A DNA stretch of 36,832 bases from an uncultured Bacilli bacterium (lineage in GTDB: Bacteria > Bacillota_I > Bacilli_A > RF39 > UBA660). Position 1 is the stretch's first letter. Each line of letters begins with the position of its first letter. Positions 18,615 to 28,760 of the stretch are shown one piece after another. Both the position numbers and the translations under genes were made by a program. Below the pieces are notes generated by a model. The model had not been told where the DNA came from, did no database searches, and was given only the letters and a program-made list of their open reading frames with translations. Where the stretch lies: contig CANQVV010000005.1 of assembly GCA_947627385.1 (NCBI GenBank), forward strand, positions 1 to 36,832, written 5' to 3'.

Positions 18615-19703
18615 ATGAAAATCAACGTTTTAAAAATTCATAATTTTAGAAATTATGAAAAGGCAACTTTAAACTTTAATGAACATTTAAATATAATATA
18701 TGGTAAAAATGGAGTTGGTAAAACAAATTTAGTTGAAGCTATTTATGCCTTAGCAATAACTAAATCATTTAGAACTAATAATGATAAAAATCTAATAAAA
18801 ATGGGTGAAGTAAGTACTAAAATAGAAGGAGTTGTTGAAAAAAATACCGAGTCAAATTATCAAGTGATCATTAATGAAGAAGGCAAAAAAGTTAAAATAG
18901 ATAATAATATTATTTCTAAAATAAGTGATTATATTGCTAATATTAATGTAGTTTTACTAGAACCAGAAGAACAGATGATATTTAAATCTTCACCTCAAAA
19001 TCGTCGTAAAAAATTAAATATGGAAATAAGTCAATTAAAAAAAGATTATATATTATATTTAAATAATTATAATAAGACTTTAAAACAGAGAAATTTTTAT
19101 TTAAGAGAGGCTTATATAAATGGTAATTCTAGTCAAGAATATTTGGATATATTAACTGATAAATTAGTCGATTTAGGCTTAAAAATTCATACTTTAAGAA
19201 AAGAATATTTAGATAATATTAATATTTATATTAATGAAAAGTATCATGAAATAATGTCTTCTGGTGAATTAGAAGTTAAATATGTATCTGATTATAATAA
19301 TAAAAGCAAAGAAAATATAATAGCTAATTATCAAAAAAATTATAATCGTGAAGTAATAATGGGAAAAACATTATCTGGTATTCATCATGATGATGTTATA
19401 TTTATGTTATCAAAGAAAAATATTGCTGAATGGGGAAGTAATGGTCAACAAAAAAATGCTATTTTTGCTTATAAATTAGCAGAAATAGCAATTATAAAAG
19501 AATCAACCAACGATTATCCAATTTTAATTTTAGATGATTTATTTAGTGCTCTTGATAATGAAAAAATCAAAAATATTATTAAATTACTTAATGATAATAT
19601 TCAAACATTTATTACAACAACTGATTTAAATAAAATAAACAAGAAATTACTGAAAAATGCTGATATTTTTCAAGTTGAAAGCAATAGTGTTAAGGAGGTT
19701 TAG
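18615..19703 (+). CDS. recF: DNA replication/repair protein RecF
   Basis: HNFRNYEKATLNFNEHLNIIYGKNGVGKTNLVEAIY; signature and DDLFSALD. Confidence 0.97.
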   Translation: MKINVLKIHNFRNYEKATLNFNEHLNIIYGKNGVGKTNLVEAIYALAITKSFRTNNDKNLIKMGEVSTKIEGVVEKNTESNYQVIINEEGKKVKIDNNIISKISDYIANINVVLLEPEEQMIFKSSPQNRRKKLNMEISQLKKDYILYLNNYNKTLKQRNFYLREAYINGNSSQEYLDILTDKLVDLGLKIHTLRKEYLDNINIYINEKYHEIMSSGELEVKYVSDYNNKSKENIIANYQKNYNREVIMGKTLSGIHHDDVIFMLSKKNIAEWGSNGQQKNAIFAYKLAEIAIIKESTNDYPILILDDLFSALDNEKIKNIIKLLNDNIQTFITTTDLNKINKKLLKNADIFQVESNSVKEV

Positions 19704-19706
19704 AAA

Positions 19707-21632
19707 ATGCAAGATAATAGTATGCACTATAATGAAAGTGATATTCAAGTATTAGAAGGTTTAGAAGCAGTAAGAAAAAGACCAGGTATGTATATAGGTA
19801 CAACTGATGTTAAAGGACTTCATCATTTAGTATGGGAAATTGTTGATAACGCTATTGATGAGGCCTTAGCTGGTTTTTGTAATCATATTGAAGTAATAAT
19901 TAATAAAGGAAATTCCATTACTGTAAAAGATAATGGTCGTGGTATTCCAACTGGCATTCACCCTAAAACTGGTATTTCTACGGTAGAAACAGTTTATACT
20001 GTGCTTCATGCTGGTGGTAAATTTGGTGAAGGTGGTTATAAAGTAAGTGGCGGTCTTCATGGTGTAGGGGCCTCAGTTGTTAATGCTTTATCAAAATGGG
20101 TAAATGTTACAGTCTATCGTGATGGTAAAATTCATGAAGCTAAATTTGCCGATGGTGGAAAAACAGTGCAAAAATTAACTGTTATTGGAGAATGTGAACC
20201 TAATCGTACAGGTACAACAGTAGAATTTAAACCCGATCCTGAAATATTTGATACAGATATTTATGATTATGAAACATTAAAAGTTAGAATAAGAGAATTA
20301 GCGTTTTTAAATAAAGGATTATCTTTAACTATTCGTGATGATCGTGATGAAAAAGATGATATGGGAGAAACTTTCCATTATGAAGGTGGAATTTCAGAAT
20401 ATGTTAAATTTTTAAATGTTAGTAAAACTCCTATTCATGAGGATATTATTCATTTAGAAGGTGAAGAAGATGGCATTATTTTTGAGGTTGCATTACAATA
20501 TAATTCAGGTTATAGTGACAGTATTTATTCATTTGTAAATAATATTAATACTCACGATGGTGGAACCCATGAAGAGGGAGTTAGAAGAGCTTTAACAAGA
20601 GTTATTAATAATTATGCTCGGAAGGCTAATATGTTAAAAGAAAAAGATGATTCTTTAACGGGTGATGATGTTAAAGAAGGTCTTACAATGATTATTTCTT
20701 GTAAACATCCAAATCCTCAATTTGAAGGACAAACAAAGGGTAGACTTGGTAATAGTGAAGTAAGAAAATTAGCTGATAGTGTATTTTCAAAAGGCTTTGA
20801 AAGATTTTTAATGGAAAATCCGAATGATGCAAAAATTATAGTAGAAAAAGCAATGACTGCATCAAGAGCCAGAGTTGCTGCTAAAAAAGCCAGAGAAGTA
20901 GCTAGAAGAAAAAGTGATTTAGATATTGTTAATTTTGGTGGAAAATTAGAAGATTGTAAAGAAAAAGATCCATCTGTATGTGAAATATTTATAGTCGAAG
21001 GAGATTCAGCTGGTGGATCAGCTGTTAAAGGAAGAAATTCAATGACACAAGCAATTCTTCCATTAAGAGGTAAGATATTAAATGTTGAAAAAGCAAGAAT
21101 TGATCGGGCTTTATCTAATGAAGAAATTAGAACAATTATAACGGCCTTTGGTACTGGTATTGGTGATAATTTTGATTTAAGTAAATTAAGATATGATAAA
21201 ATAATTATAATGACTGATGCCGATGTTGATGGTGCTCATATTAGAGTATTGTTATTAACTTTATTTTATCGTTTCTTTAAGCCAATTGTTGAAACTGGTC
21301 ATGTGTATGCTGCTCAACCACCACTTTTTTGTATAAAACATGGTAAAGTTAGGAAATATGTCTTAGATGAAAAAGAAAGAGATGCTTATCTAGCTTCTTT
21401 AAATCCAAATACTAAATATGAAATATTTAGAATGAAAGGTTTAGGAGAAATGGATGCGGAAGAATTAAATGAAACAACTATGGATATTAATACCAGAGTT
21501 TTAAGAAGAATTACCGTAGATGATGCAATTGCAGCTGATGAAGCATTTTCAATGTTGATGGGTGAAGAAGTAGAACCAAGACGTTTATTTATAGAACAAA
21601 ACGCAGAATATGCGAAAAATGTAGATATTTAG
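19707..21632 (+). CDS. gyrB: DNA gyrase subunit B
   Basis: [43 protein letters not shown]. Confidence 0.98.
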   Translation: MQDNSMHYNESDIQVLEGLEAVRKRPGMYIGTTDVKGLHHLVWEIVDNAIDEALAGFCNHIEVIINKGNSITVKDNGRGIPTGIHPKTGISTVETVYTVLHAGGKFGEGGYKVSGGLHGVGASVVNALSKWVNVTVYRDGKIHEAKFADGGKTVQKLTVIGECEPNRTGTTVEFKPDPEIFDTDIYDYETLKVRIRELAFLNKGLSLTIRDDRDEKDDMGETFHYEGGISEYVKFLNVSKTPIHEDIIHLEGEEDGIIFEVALQYNSGYSDSIYSFVNNINTHDGGTHEEGVRRALTRVINNYARKANMLKEKDDSLTGDDVKEGLTMIISCKHPNPQFEGQTKGRLGNSEVRKLADSVFSKGFERFLMENPNDAKIIVEKAMTASRARVAAKKAREVARRKSDLDIVNFGGKLEDCKEKDPSVCEIFIVEGDSAGGSAVKGRNSMTQAILPLRGKILNVEKARIDRALSNEEIRTIITAFGTGIGDNFDLSKLRYDKIIIMTDADVDGAHIRVLLLTLFYRFFKPIVETGHVYAAQPPLFCIKHGKVRKYVLDEKERDAYLASLNPNTKYEIFRMKGLGEMDAEELNETTMDINTRVLRRITVDDAIAADEAFSMLMGEEVEPRRLFIEQNAEYAKNVDI

Positions 21633-21639
21633 GAGGTTT

Positions 21640-24117
21640 ATGATGAATCAAGAAAAAGATAAATTAATTGAAAATAATATAGTAAAAGAAATTAAAGATT
21701 CATTTATTGATTATTCAGTTAGTGTTATTATGTCGAGAGCAGTTCCTGATTTAAGAGATGGCTTAAAACCAGTTCATAGAAGAATTTTATGGTCAATGTA
21801 TGAATCTGGTTATACTCCTGATAAACCGCATCGTAAAAGTGCACGTATTGTTGGTGATGTAATGGGTAAATATCACCCACATGGTGATTCAAGTATTTAT
21901 GATGCAATGGTAAGACTTGCCCAAGATTTTAATTTTACTCATTGTTTAGTTGATGGTCATGGAAACTTTGGTAATATATCTATTCCACGTCCAGCAGCAT
22001 CACGTTATACCGAAGCTAGACTTTCTAAAATATCTTTGGAATTACTTAGAGATATTAATAAAGATACTGTAAATTTCGTTCCAAATTTTGATGAATCAGA
22101 AAAAGAACCAGAAGTATTACCATCTAGATTTCCTAATATTTTGGTAAGTGGTACTATGGGTATTGCCGTTGGAATGGCTACTAATATACCACCACATAAT
22201 TTAGGAGAGGTTATTGATGGTTGTGTAGCTTACATTGATAATCCAGACATTGATACAGCTGGGTTAATGCAATATATTAAAGGTCCAGATTTTCCAACTG
22301 GGGGATTAATTTTAGGCAATAGTGGTATTAAAAAAGCTTATGAAACAGGAAGAGGTACCATTACAATTAGAAGTAAAGCAACTATTGAAGAGAAAAATGG
22401 TAAAAATTATATCATTATTGATGAAGTTCCTTATGGTGTTAATATTACAGAATTAAAGGATAAAGTAGCAGAACTTGTTCATAATAAAATAATTGATGGC
22501 ATAGCAGATTATCATACAGATTTAAAAGATGGTTTAAAAATAACTATTACTTTAAAGAAGGATGCAAATCCCCAAGTTATATTAAATAATTTATATAAAC
22601 ATACTCAATTTCAAACAAGTTATGGAATTATTTTCTTAATGATTGATAATAAAGTACCTAGAACATTAGGTTTAAAAGATATAATTTCTAAATATATTAA
22701 TTATCAAGAAGAAGTAATTATTAGAAGAACTAGATTTGATTTAGATAAAGCTGAGAAACGTGTTCATATTTTAGAAGGATATAAAATAGCATTGGATAAT
22801 ATTGATGATTTTATCAAAATTATTCGTGAATCAGAAACTGACATTATAGCTAAGGAAACCTTAATGCAAAAATATGGCTTAACAGATATTCAAGCTGATG
22901 CTATTTTAGAATTAAAACTTCGTCGATTAACTGGTCTAGAAAGAGCAAAAATTGAAGAAGAATTAAAAGATTTATTACAAAAAATTGAAGAATATAAGGC
23001 CATTTTAGCATCAAGAGAAAAAATATTAAATATTATAAAAACTGAATTATTAGAAATAAAAGAAAAATATGCCGAAGATCGTCGTACAAAGATAGATATG
23101 ACTGCTATTGAATATATTGAAGATGAGTCATTAATACCTGAGGAAGATGTTATGGTAGTTTTAACTAATAAAGGTTATATTAAAAGAACAACAAATGATT
23201 CATTTAGAATTCAAAATCGTGGTGGAGTTGGTATTAAAGGTCTTACAACAAATGATGAAGATTATGTTGAACATTTAATTAATTTATCTACTCATGATTA
23301 TATTATGTTCTTTACTAATAAAGGAAAAGTTTATCGTATAAAAGGTTATGAAATACCAGAATTTAGTCGACAATCTAAGGGAATTCCAGTTATTAACTTA
23401 TTAAATATTGAGAAAGATGAAAAAATTAATTCTATAATTAAAATAAGTAAAAATGATGAATATAAATATTTATTATTTGCTACTAAAAAAGGAATTGTTA
23501 AGAAAACATTACTTACTGAATTTGAAAATATTAGGACTTCTGGTAAGATATGTATTAATTTAAATGATAATGATGAACTTATAGACGTTAAAAAAACAAC
23601 TGGAAATAATATAATTTTACTTGGAAGTAGTCATGGTAGAATGGTAAAATTTGCTGAAAATGAAATTAGATCTATGGGTAGAACGGCCACAGGTGTTCGA
23701 GGTATAAACTTAGATGGTGGAGAATGCATCTGTTGTGAAGTAGTTAACGATGATTCTATTATTCTTTTAGTTACAGAAAAGGGATATGGAAAACGTACAA
23801 AAGTTTGTGATTTTAGACAAACAAAGCGTGGTAGTAAAGGTGTTTTAGCTTTAAATGTTACAGAAAAAAATGGTAGTTTAATTGCCGCCCGTCAAGTTGA
23901 AGATGATAAAGCTGTTGTCATTATGACTAATGTTGGTATTACTATTAAATTACCTATAAATCAAATATCAATATTAGGAAGAGTTACCCAAGGATTAAGA
24001 CTAATTTCTTTACGTGATGGTCAAAAGGTTGCAACAATTAGTATTGTTGATAAAGAAGATGAAAATGACGATCAAAATATAGAAATTTCTGATGATAATA
24101 AAGAAATATCTGACTAA
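21640..24117 (+). CDS. gyrA: DNA gyrase subunit A
   Basis: [10 protein letters not shown]-type motif ([15 protein letters not shown]), C-terminal GyrA-box QTKRGSKG. Confidence 0.98.
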   Translation: MMNQEKDKLIENNIVKEIKDSFIDYSVSVIMSRAVPDLRDGLKPVHRRILWSMYESGYTPDKPHRKSARIVGDVMGKYHPHGDSSIYDAMVRLAQDFNFTHCLVDGHGNFGNISIPRPAASRYTEARLSKISLELLRDINKDTVNFVPNFDESEKEPEVLPSRFPNILVSGTMGIAVGMATNIPPHNLGEVIDGCVAYIDNPDIDTAGLMQYIKGPDFPTGGLILGNSGIKKAYETGRGTITIRSKATIEEKNGKNYIIIDEVPYGVNITELKDKVAELVHNKIIDGIADYHTDLKDGLKITITLKKDANPQVILNNLYKHTQFQTSYGIIFLMIDNKVPRTLGLKDIISKYINYQEEVIIRRTRFDLDKAEKRVHILEGYKIALDNIDDFIKIIRESETDIIAKETLMQKYGLTDIQADAILELKLRRLTGLERAKIEEELKDLLQKIEEYKAILASREKILNIIKTELLEIKEKYAEDRRTKIDMTAIEYIEDESLIPEEDVMVVLTNKGYIKRTTNDSFRIQNRGGVGIKGLTTNDEDYVEHLINLSTHDYIMFFTNKGKVYRIKGYEIPEFSRQSKGIPVINLLNIEKDEKINSIIKISKNDEYKYLLFATKKGIVKKTLLTEFENIRTSGKICINLNDNDELIDVKKTTGNNIILLGSSHGRMVKFAENEIRSMGRTATGVRGINLDGGECICCEVVNDDSIILLVTEKGYGKRTKVCDFRQTKRGSKGVLALNVTEKNGSLIAARQVEDDKAVVIMTNVGITIKLPINQISILGRVTQGLRLISLRDGQKVATISIVDKEDENDDQNIEISDDNKEISD

Positions 24118-24132
24118 GATGTTTCTTTTTTT
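24100..24132 (+). terminator. gyrA intrinsic terminator overlapping the stop codon
   Basis: AAGAAATATCT-gacta-AGATGTTTCTT followed by T tract (one U-G pair). Confidence 0.7.
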
Positions 24133-24146
24133 ATTTCCCGGGAAAT
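24133..24146. promoter_or_regulatory. NBS, perfect ATTTCCCGGGAAAT
   Basis: Exact consensus. Confidence 0.85.
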
Positions 24147-24251
24147 AAAATTTTGCCGAATTTTCATAATTTGCATTTTTTTATAAATTATTTATCTAAA
24201 TTAAAAATTTTATATTTTATTAGTAACCATATTAAATTTTTATTTAAAAAT

Positions 24252-24265
24252 ATTTCCTGGGAAAT
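24252..24265. promoter_or_regulatory. NBS-like ATTTCCTGGGAAAT
   Basis: One central mismatch from NBS consensus. Confidence 0.7.
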
Positions 24266-24359
24266 ATTTTTTTGCAAAATTTTAATAATTGGTAAATTTA
24301 TTTAAAAACTTATTTTAAATATTTAATATAAAATAATTAATTTAAAAATTTATACTCAA

Positions 24360-24375
24360 TGTTTCACGTGAAACA
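24360..24375. promoter_or_regulatory. parS: parS site TGTTTCACGTGAAACA (within 22-bp palindrome 24357-24378)
   Basis: Exact match to Spo0J/ParB parS consensus. Confidence 0.93.
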
Positions 24376-24445
24376 TTGAAGTTACAATAAATATAATATT
24401 AAAAAAATAAATTTAAAGTATATTATGATTTTAATCTTATTAAGA

Positions 24446-24461
24446 TGTTTCACGTGAAACT
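24446..24461. promoter_or_regulatory. parS: parS site TGTTTCACGTGAAACt
   Basis: 15/16 match to parS. Confidence 0.88.
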
Positions 24462-24477
24462 ATAAATATTAACAAAT

Positions 24478-24491
24478 ATTTCCCAGGAAAT
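24478..24491. promoter_or_regulatory. NBS-like ATTTCCCAGGAAAT
   Basis: One central mismatch; reverse complement of the 24252 site. Confidence 0.7.
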
Positions 24492-24499
24492 ACTATTAA

Positions 24500-24515
24500 T
24501 GTTTCACGTGAAACA
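24500..24515. promoter_or_regulatory. parS: parS site TGTTTCACGTGAAACA (core of 34-bp perfect palindrome 24491-24524)
   Basis: Exact parS consensus. Confidence 0.93.
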
Positions 24516-24589
24516 TTAATAGTAAACATTACAAATAAAAATCAATTTAATTAATTGCTTATAAAATATAAATATGATATTATTAATTT

Positions 24590-24666
24590 GCACAACAAAT
24601 ATGTCGTAACCTGGTCAGAGTTGGAAGACAGCAGCCACATCGATCTCTATTTGTGTGTGCTTTTTT
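24590..24666 (+). ncRNA. ffs: Signal recognition particle RNA (small bacterial 4.5S type) with terminator
   Basis: Apical motif CCTGGTCAGAGTTGGAAGACAGCAGCC; GCACAACAAATA pairs with TATTTGTGTGTGC, then T6; classic position near tadA/dnaX. Confidence 0.93.
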
Positions 24667-24681
24667 AATGGAGATGTAATT

Positions 24682-25095
24682 ATGAATAATCAATATATGT
24701 TATGTGCTTATAAAGAAGCAATTAAGGCTTATAAAGATAATGAAATACCTGTTGGGGCAGTAATAGTTTATAAAGATAAAATAATTGCCAAGGGTAGAAA
24801 TAATCGTCAAAAAAAACATAATGTTTTAGGCCATGCTGAAATAAATGTAATTTTAACTGCAGAAAAAAAATTAAAAGATTGGCGACTTGATAATTGTGAT
24901 TTATATGTTACATTAGAGCCGTGCAAAATGTGCAAATCTATCATTAAAGAATGTCGAATAAAAAATGTATATTATTTATCCAAACAATTTCATGATGATA
25001 ATGATAATTTATTTATGCAAACAAATGATTGTATCAGGGTACAAAAAGAATATGAAAAAATATTAAAAAATTTTTTTCAAAAGTTACGTGATTAA
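24682..25095 (+). CDS. tadA: tRNA(adenine34) deaminase
   Basis: HAEINVI and PCKMC zinc-deaminase motifs. Start moved from 24655 (inside SRP RNA) to ATG 24682 with GGAG SD. Confidence 0.93.
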   Translation: MNNQYMLCAYKEAIKAYKDNEIPVGAVIVYKDKIIAKGRNNRQKKHNVLGHAEINVILTAEKKLKDWRLDNCDLYVTLEPCKMCKSIIKECRIKNVYYLSKQFHDDNDNLFMQTNDCIRVQKEYEKILKNFFQKLRD

Positions 25096-25185
25096 CTTTA
25101 ATAATTGCTATACTATATGGTATAATTAAATATGAAAAGTTTTGTTAAATGTACTATAAACATATAACTAGAAAGAAAAAACACC

Positions 25186-26751
25186 ATGAATTACAAAGTC
25201 TTATATCGTAAATATCGTCCAGATAATTTTGAAAATATTATTGGTCAAGATTATATAATAAAAACATTACAAAATTCAATTAGGAATGGTAATATTTCTC
25301 ATGCTTATATATTTTCTGGTCCCAGAGGAACAGGAAAAACTAGTACTGCCAAAGTATTTTCCAAAGCAATTAATTGTTTAAATCCGGTTAATGGTTCTCC
25401 ATGTGGTGAATGTGAATTTTGTAAGAATTTTAGTGAAAATCCGGATATTATTGAGATTGATGCGGCTTCAAATAATGGTGTTGATGAAATTAGAAATTTA
25501 ATAGATAATATTAAATTAACGCCAACAAATGGTAAATATAAAGTTTATATTATTGATGAAGTTCATATGTTAACACCAAATGCTTTTAATGCTTTGTTAT
25601 TAACTTTGGAAGAGCCACCTAAACATTCAATTTTTATATTAGCAACTACAAATATTGAAAATGTACCAATTACCATTTTATCACGTTGTCAAAGATTTGA
25701 TTTTCAAAAAATAAAAATAGATGATTTAGTTGAGCGCTTGAAATATGTATGTGAAAACGAAAAAATATCTATTGAAAATGCCGCCTTACAAGAAATTGCT
25801 GAACTTTCTGAGGGTGGAATGCGTGATGCATTAAGTTTATTAGATCAGTTATCAAAAAATGGAGAAAAAATAACAGCAGATTTAATAGAAAAACAAATAA
25901 AAACAGTTTCTCAAAAAAATATAAATGATTTATTAGATTCCTTAGAAAATAATAATATAGATAATTGCTTAAATTTAATTAATGAATATCGAAATAGAGC
26001 AATTGATTATAAAACTTTAATAAAAAAATTAATAACAATTGCTAGTAAAAGAGCAAAAAATATTAAAATAACTGGTAAATATATACGTCTTAATTTTAAA
26101 GAATACAAAGATTTTATTTTTGATTTATCAGCAAGTTTATCTAGAACTAATATAAATGTTGATAATTTTACATTATTAGAATTAATTTTTTTAGATTACT
26201 TAGAGTCAAATCAAGAAGAAACAATTGTTAAAAAAAGTACAAAAGAGCCTAAAAAAATAGATGAAGAGATTGTTGAAAAAGAAAAAGTGAATCAAAATAC
26301 CGAAAATAATATCGATTTAGATAACATTGTTAATATTAGAATAAATAACTGTTTTGTTAATGCTCAAAAACAATATTTAGAAAAAATAAAAAAAGAAATA
26401 ATTAATTTAAATAATTCTCTAAATATTCCTGGAAAAATAAAAACAATTTTAATTGATAGCATCGTAGTAGCGGCTTCTGATAAAAATTTAATTTTGACAT
26501 GTGGTAATATTCATAATGTTGAAAATTCTAATAGAATGCTTGCTGAAATAGAACAGGTTATAAATAAAGAATTAAATGAGAATTATAAAATAATATTCTT
26601 ATCTGAAAAAAGATGGCAAGAAGAAAAGGAAAAATACATTGTTAATGTTAAAAATAAATATGTTTATAATTATATCAATGAAGATGAACAAATAATGAAT
26701 AATATTGATATTAATGATGTATTTAATAAAAGTAAAGTAGAAATTGTTTAG
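25186..26751 (+). CDS. dnaX: DNA polymerase III subunits gamma/tau
   Basis: YRKYRPDNFENIIGQD, GPRGTGKTSTAK, zinc CGECEFC, DEVHMLT, LEEPP. Confidence 0.97.
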   Translation: MNYKVLYRKYRPDNFENIIGQDYIIKTLQNSIRNGNISHAYIFSGPRGTGKTSTAKVFSKAINCLNPVNGSPCGECEFCKNFSENPDIIEIDAASNNGVDEIRNLIDNIKLTPTNGKYKVYIIDEVHMLTPNAFNALLLTLEEPPKHSIFILATTNIENVPITILSRCQRFDFQKIKIDDLVERLKYVCENEKISIENAALQEIAELSEGGMRDALSLLDQLSKNGEKITADLIEKQIKTVSQKNINDLLDSLENNNIDNCLNLINEYRNRAIDYKTLIKKLITIASKRAKNIKITGKYIRLNFKEYKDFIFDLSASLSRTNINVDNFTLLELIFLDYLESNQEETIVKKSTKEPKKIDEEIVEKEKVNQNTENNIDLDNIVNIRINNCFVNAQKQYLEKIKKEIINLNNSLNIPGKIKTILIDSIVVAASDKNLILTCGNIHNVENSNRMLAEIEQVINKELNENYKIIFLSEKRWQEEKEKYIVNVKNKYVYNYINEDEQIMNNIDINDVFNKSKVEIV

Positions 26752-26762
26752 GAGGTGATAAT

Positions 26763-27062
26763 ATGAATATGCAAAATTTAATGGCCCAAGTTCAAAAAAT
26801 GCAACGAGATATAACGGCAAAAAAAGAAGAATTAGAAAAGACTGAATTTACGGGTAAATCAGAATGGGTTGAAGTAGTATTTACAGGTAATAAAGTATTA
26901 AAAAGTATCAAAATAGTTAAAGATGGTGATATAACTAATGATGATAAAGAAATATTAGAAGATATGATTCAAATTGCTATTAAGGATGCCTTTATAAAAA
27001 TTAATACCGCAATGACTGAAAAATTAGGTCAATATGCTGGTGTTTTAGATGGATTGATGTAA
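26763..27062 (+). CDS. YbaB/EbfC family nucleoid-associated protein
   Basis: Position dnaX-ybaB-recR and MQNLMAQVQKMQRDI..; C-terminal AMTEKLGQYAGVLDGLM. Confidence 0.95.
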   Translation: MNMQNLMAQVQKMQRDITAKKEELEKTEFTGKSEWVEVVFTGNKVLKSIKIVKDGDITNDDKEILEDMIQIAIKDAFIKINTAMTEKLGQYAGVLDGLM

Positions 27063-27063
27063 C

Positions 27064-27666
27064 ATGATTTATCCTAGTTTATTACAAAATTTAATTGATT
27101 TTTATAAAAAAATGCCAGGTGTGGGAGAAAAATCAGCTGAAAGAATGGCTTTATCAACCTTAGAATTATCCGAAAAAGATATAGATGATATTGCTAAGAA
27201 TATCGTTTTAGCTAAGGAAAAATTACATAATTGTAAAATATGTGGTCATTTAACTGATCAAGAAATTTGCAATATATGTAGTGATGATAGTCGTGATAAA
27301 AATTTAATATGTGTAATCGAGGACTATAAAAGTGTATTTTCATTTGAAAAAGTAGGAAATTACAAAGGAGTATACCATGTTTTGAATGGATTAATTTCTC
27401 CGATGGATAGTATTGGTCCCGAAGATATAAATTTATCTAGTTTGGTAAAAAGAGTTGAAAATTTAAAAAATCCTGAATTAATCTTGGCGTTAAAATCATC
27501 TATTGAGGGAGAAACAACAACATTATACATAAAAAAAATATTTGAAAAGAAAGATGTTACTATTTCAAGATTATCTTATGGTATACCAATGGGAGCAGAA
27601 ATAGATTATCTTGATATAATAACTTTGGATAAAGCCTTAGAAGATCGCAAAAAAATATCTGAATAA
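27064..27666 (+). CDS. recR: Recombination mediator protein RecR
   Basis: LIDFYKKMPGVGEKSAERMA, CxxC zinc motif, Toprim CVIEDYKSV, SRLSYGIPMGAEIDYLD. Confidence 0.97.
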   Translation: MIYPSLLQNLIDFYKKMPGVGEKSAERMALSTLELSEKDIDDIAKNIVLAKEKLHNCKICGHLTDQEICNICSDDSRDKNLICVIEDYKSVFSFEKVGNYKGVYHVLNGLISPMDSIGPEDINLSSLVKRVENLKNPELILALKSSIEGETTTLYIKKIFEKKDVTISRLSYGIPMGAEIDYLDIITLDKALEDRKKISE

Positions 27667-27669
27667 ATT

Positions 27670-27683
27670 ATTTCCCGGGAAAT
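27670..27683. promoter_or_regulatory. NBS, perfect ATTTCCCGGGAAAT
   Basis: Exact consensus, 3 nt after recR stop. Confidence 0.85.
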
Positions 27684-27703
27684 ATAATTTATTAGGTGAT
27701 TTA

Positions 27704-27892
27704 ATGAAAAGTAAGTTAGGTACAATAATTAAAAGAATTATTTTTGCTTTTGGTATGATTTATGGTATAGACGTTATGTTAAATCATGTAGGAATTTATT
27801 TACCATTAAATTTATTAACTATTAGCATTACCGCATTTTTAGGTGTACCTGGCTTATTATCCTTATTTGCTCTTCTATTTATCCTAACTTAG
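27704..27892 (+). CDS. bofA: BofA-like (pro-sigmaK-processing inhibitor family) membrane protein
   Basis: GIYLPLNLLTISITAFLGVPGLLSL resembles BofA GIHVPINLVTTAISGILGIPGIAAL; located between recR and holB as in Bacillus. Confidence 0.75.
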   Translation: MKSKLGTIIKRIIFAFGMIYGIDVMLNHVGIYLPLNLLTISITAFLGVPGLLSLFALLFILT

Positions 27893-27899
27893 GAGGTAT

Positions 27900-28760
27900 A
27901 TGACAGAGGAGTTAGAAAAACTTAGTGGATATTATCAAGAAGGTAAATTAGCTCATGCTTATTTAATTTCAACTAATAATAATGTCAAAACATTAAAAGT
28001 TCTTTTAAAAGTTATAAAGAACATTTTTTGCGTTCAAAAATATAGTGATAATTGTAATAAATGTTCTTTATGCCATTTAATTGATATTAATAATTTACCA
28101 AGTTTGAAAATTATTAGTCCTGATGGAAATATAATAAAAAAAGAACAAATACAGGAATTAAAACATTTATTTTCCAAAAGCTCACAATATACCAAAGAAT
28201 CTATTTATATAATTTTAAATGCTGAAAAAATGAATAAAGAAGCTGCCAATACAATGTTAAAATTTTTAGAAGAACCAGATGGCAATGTAATTGGTTTCTT
28301 TTTAACAAATGAAAAAGAAAATGTGCTTTTAACAATTCAAAGTCGTTGTCAATTAATAGATGTTAATTTTGAAAATAAAGATTTTGAAAAATATAATTTA
28401 ACAACAGATGAATATTGTAATTATTTAAATTTAACCACAGAATATTTAAGAAATTTAGAAGATAATAAAGGTTCAATTTTGATTAATAATAGCTTAATTG
28501 ATTATGAAAAAAAAGATATTATAATTTTTTTTAAATTATGTTTGACAATTTATAATCAAGAATTAGAAAGTCGATTTGTAACTAATATAAATTGTGATGA
28601 AAATTTTAAATTTTTAAATAAATTTAGCAATGAAAATTTAAAAGAAAAAATTAAATTAATCGTAGAAATATTAAAAGAAATACAATATAATGTAAATGTA
28701 AATTTGCTTCTCGATAAGTTTGTATTAAAAATGGAAGGAGTTAATAATGAAATTATATAG
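27900..28760 (+). CDS. holB: DNA polymerase III delta prime subunit
   Basis: AHAYLIS, CNKCSLC, NAEKMNKEAANTMLKFLEEP, SRCQ. Confidence 0.9.
   Translation: MTEELEKLSGYYQEGKLAHAYLISTNNNVKTLKVLLKVIKNIFCVQKYSDNCNKCSLCHLIDINNLPSLKIISPDGNIIKKEQIQELKHLFSKSSQYTKESIYIILNAEKMNKEAANTMLKFLEEPDGNVIGFFLTNEKENVLLTIQSRCQLIDVNFENKDFEKYNLTTDEYCNYLNLTTEYLRNLEDNKGSILINNSLIDYEKKDIIIFFKLCLTIYNQELESRFVTNINCDENFKFLNKFSNENLKEKIKLIVEILKEIQYNVNVNLLLDKFVLKMEGVNNEII

Noticed and set aside
19866-20060. 64 aa minus ORF in gyrB
   Set aside because: Antisense shadow of gyrB.
24118-24590. CRISPR array or mobile-element ends in the repeat-rich gyrA-ffs gap
   Set aside because: Repeats are palindromic parS/NBS sites with irregular spacing, not direct repeats with uniform spacers; no transposase or terminal repeats.
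26599-26820. 73 aa minus ORF across dnaX/ybaB
   Set aside because: Antisense, F/I/N-rich artefact of A/T composition.
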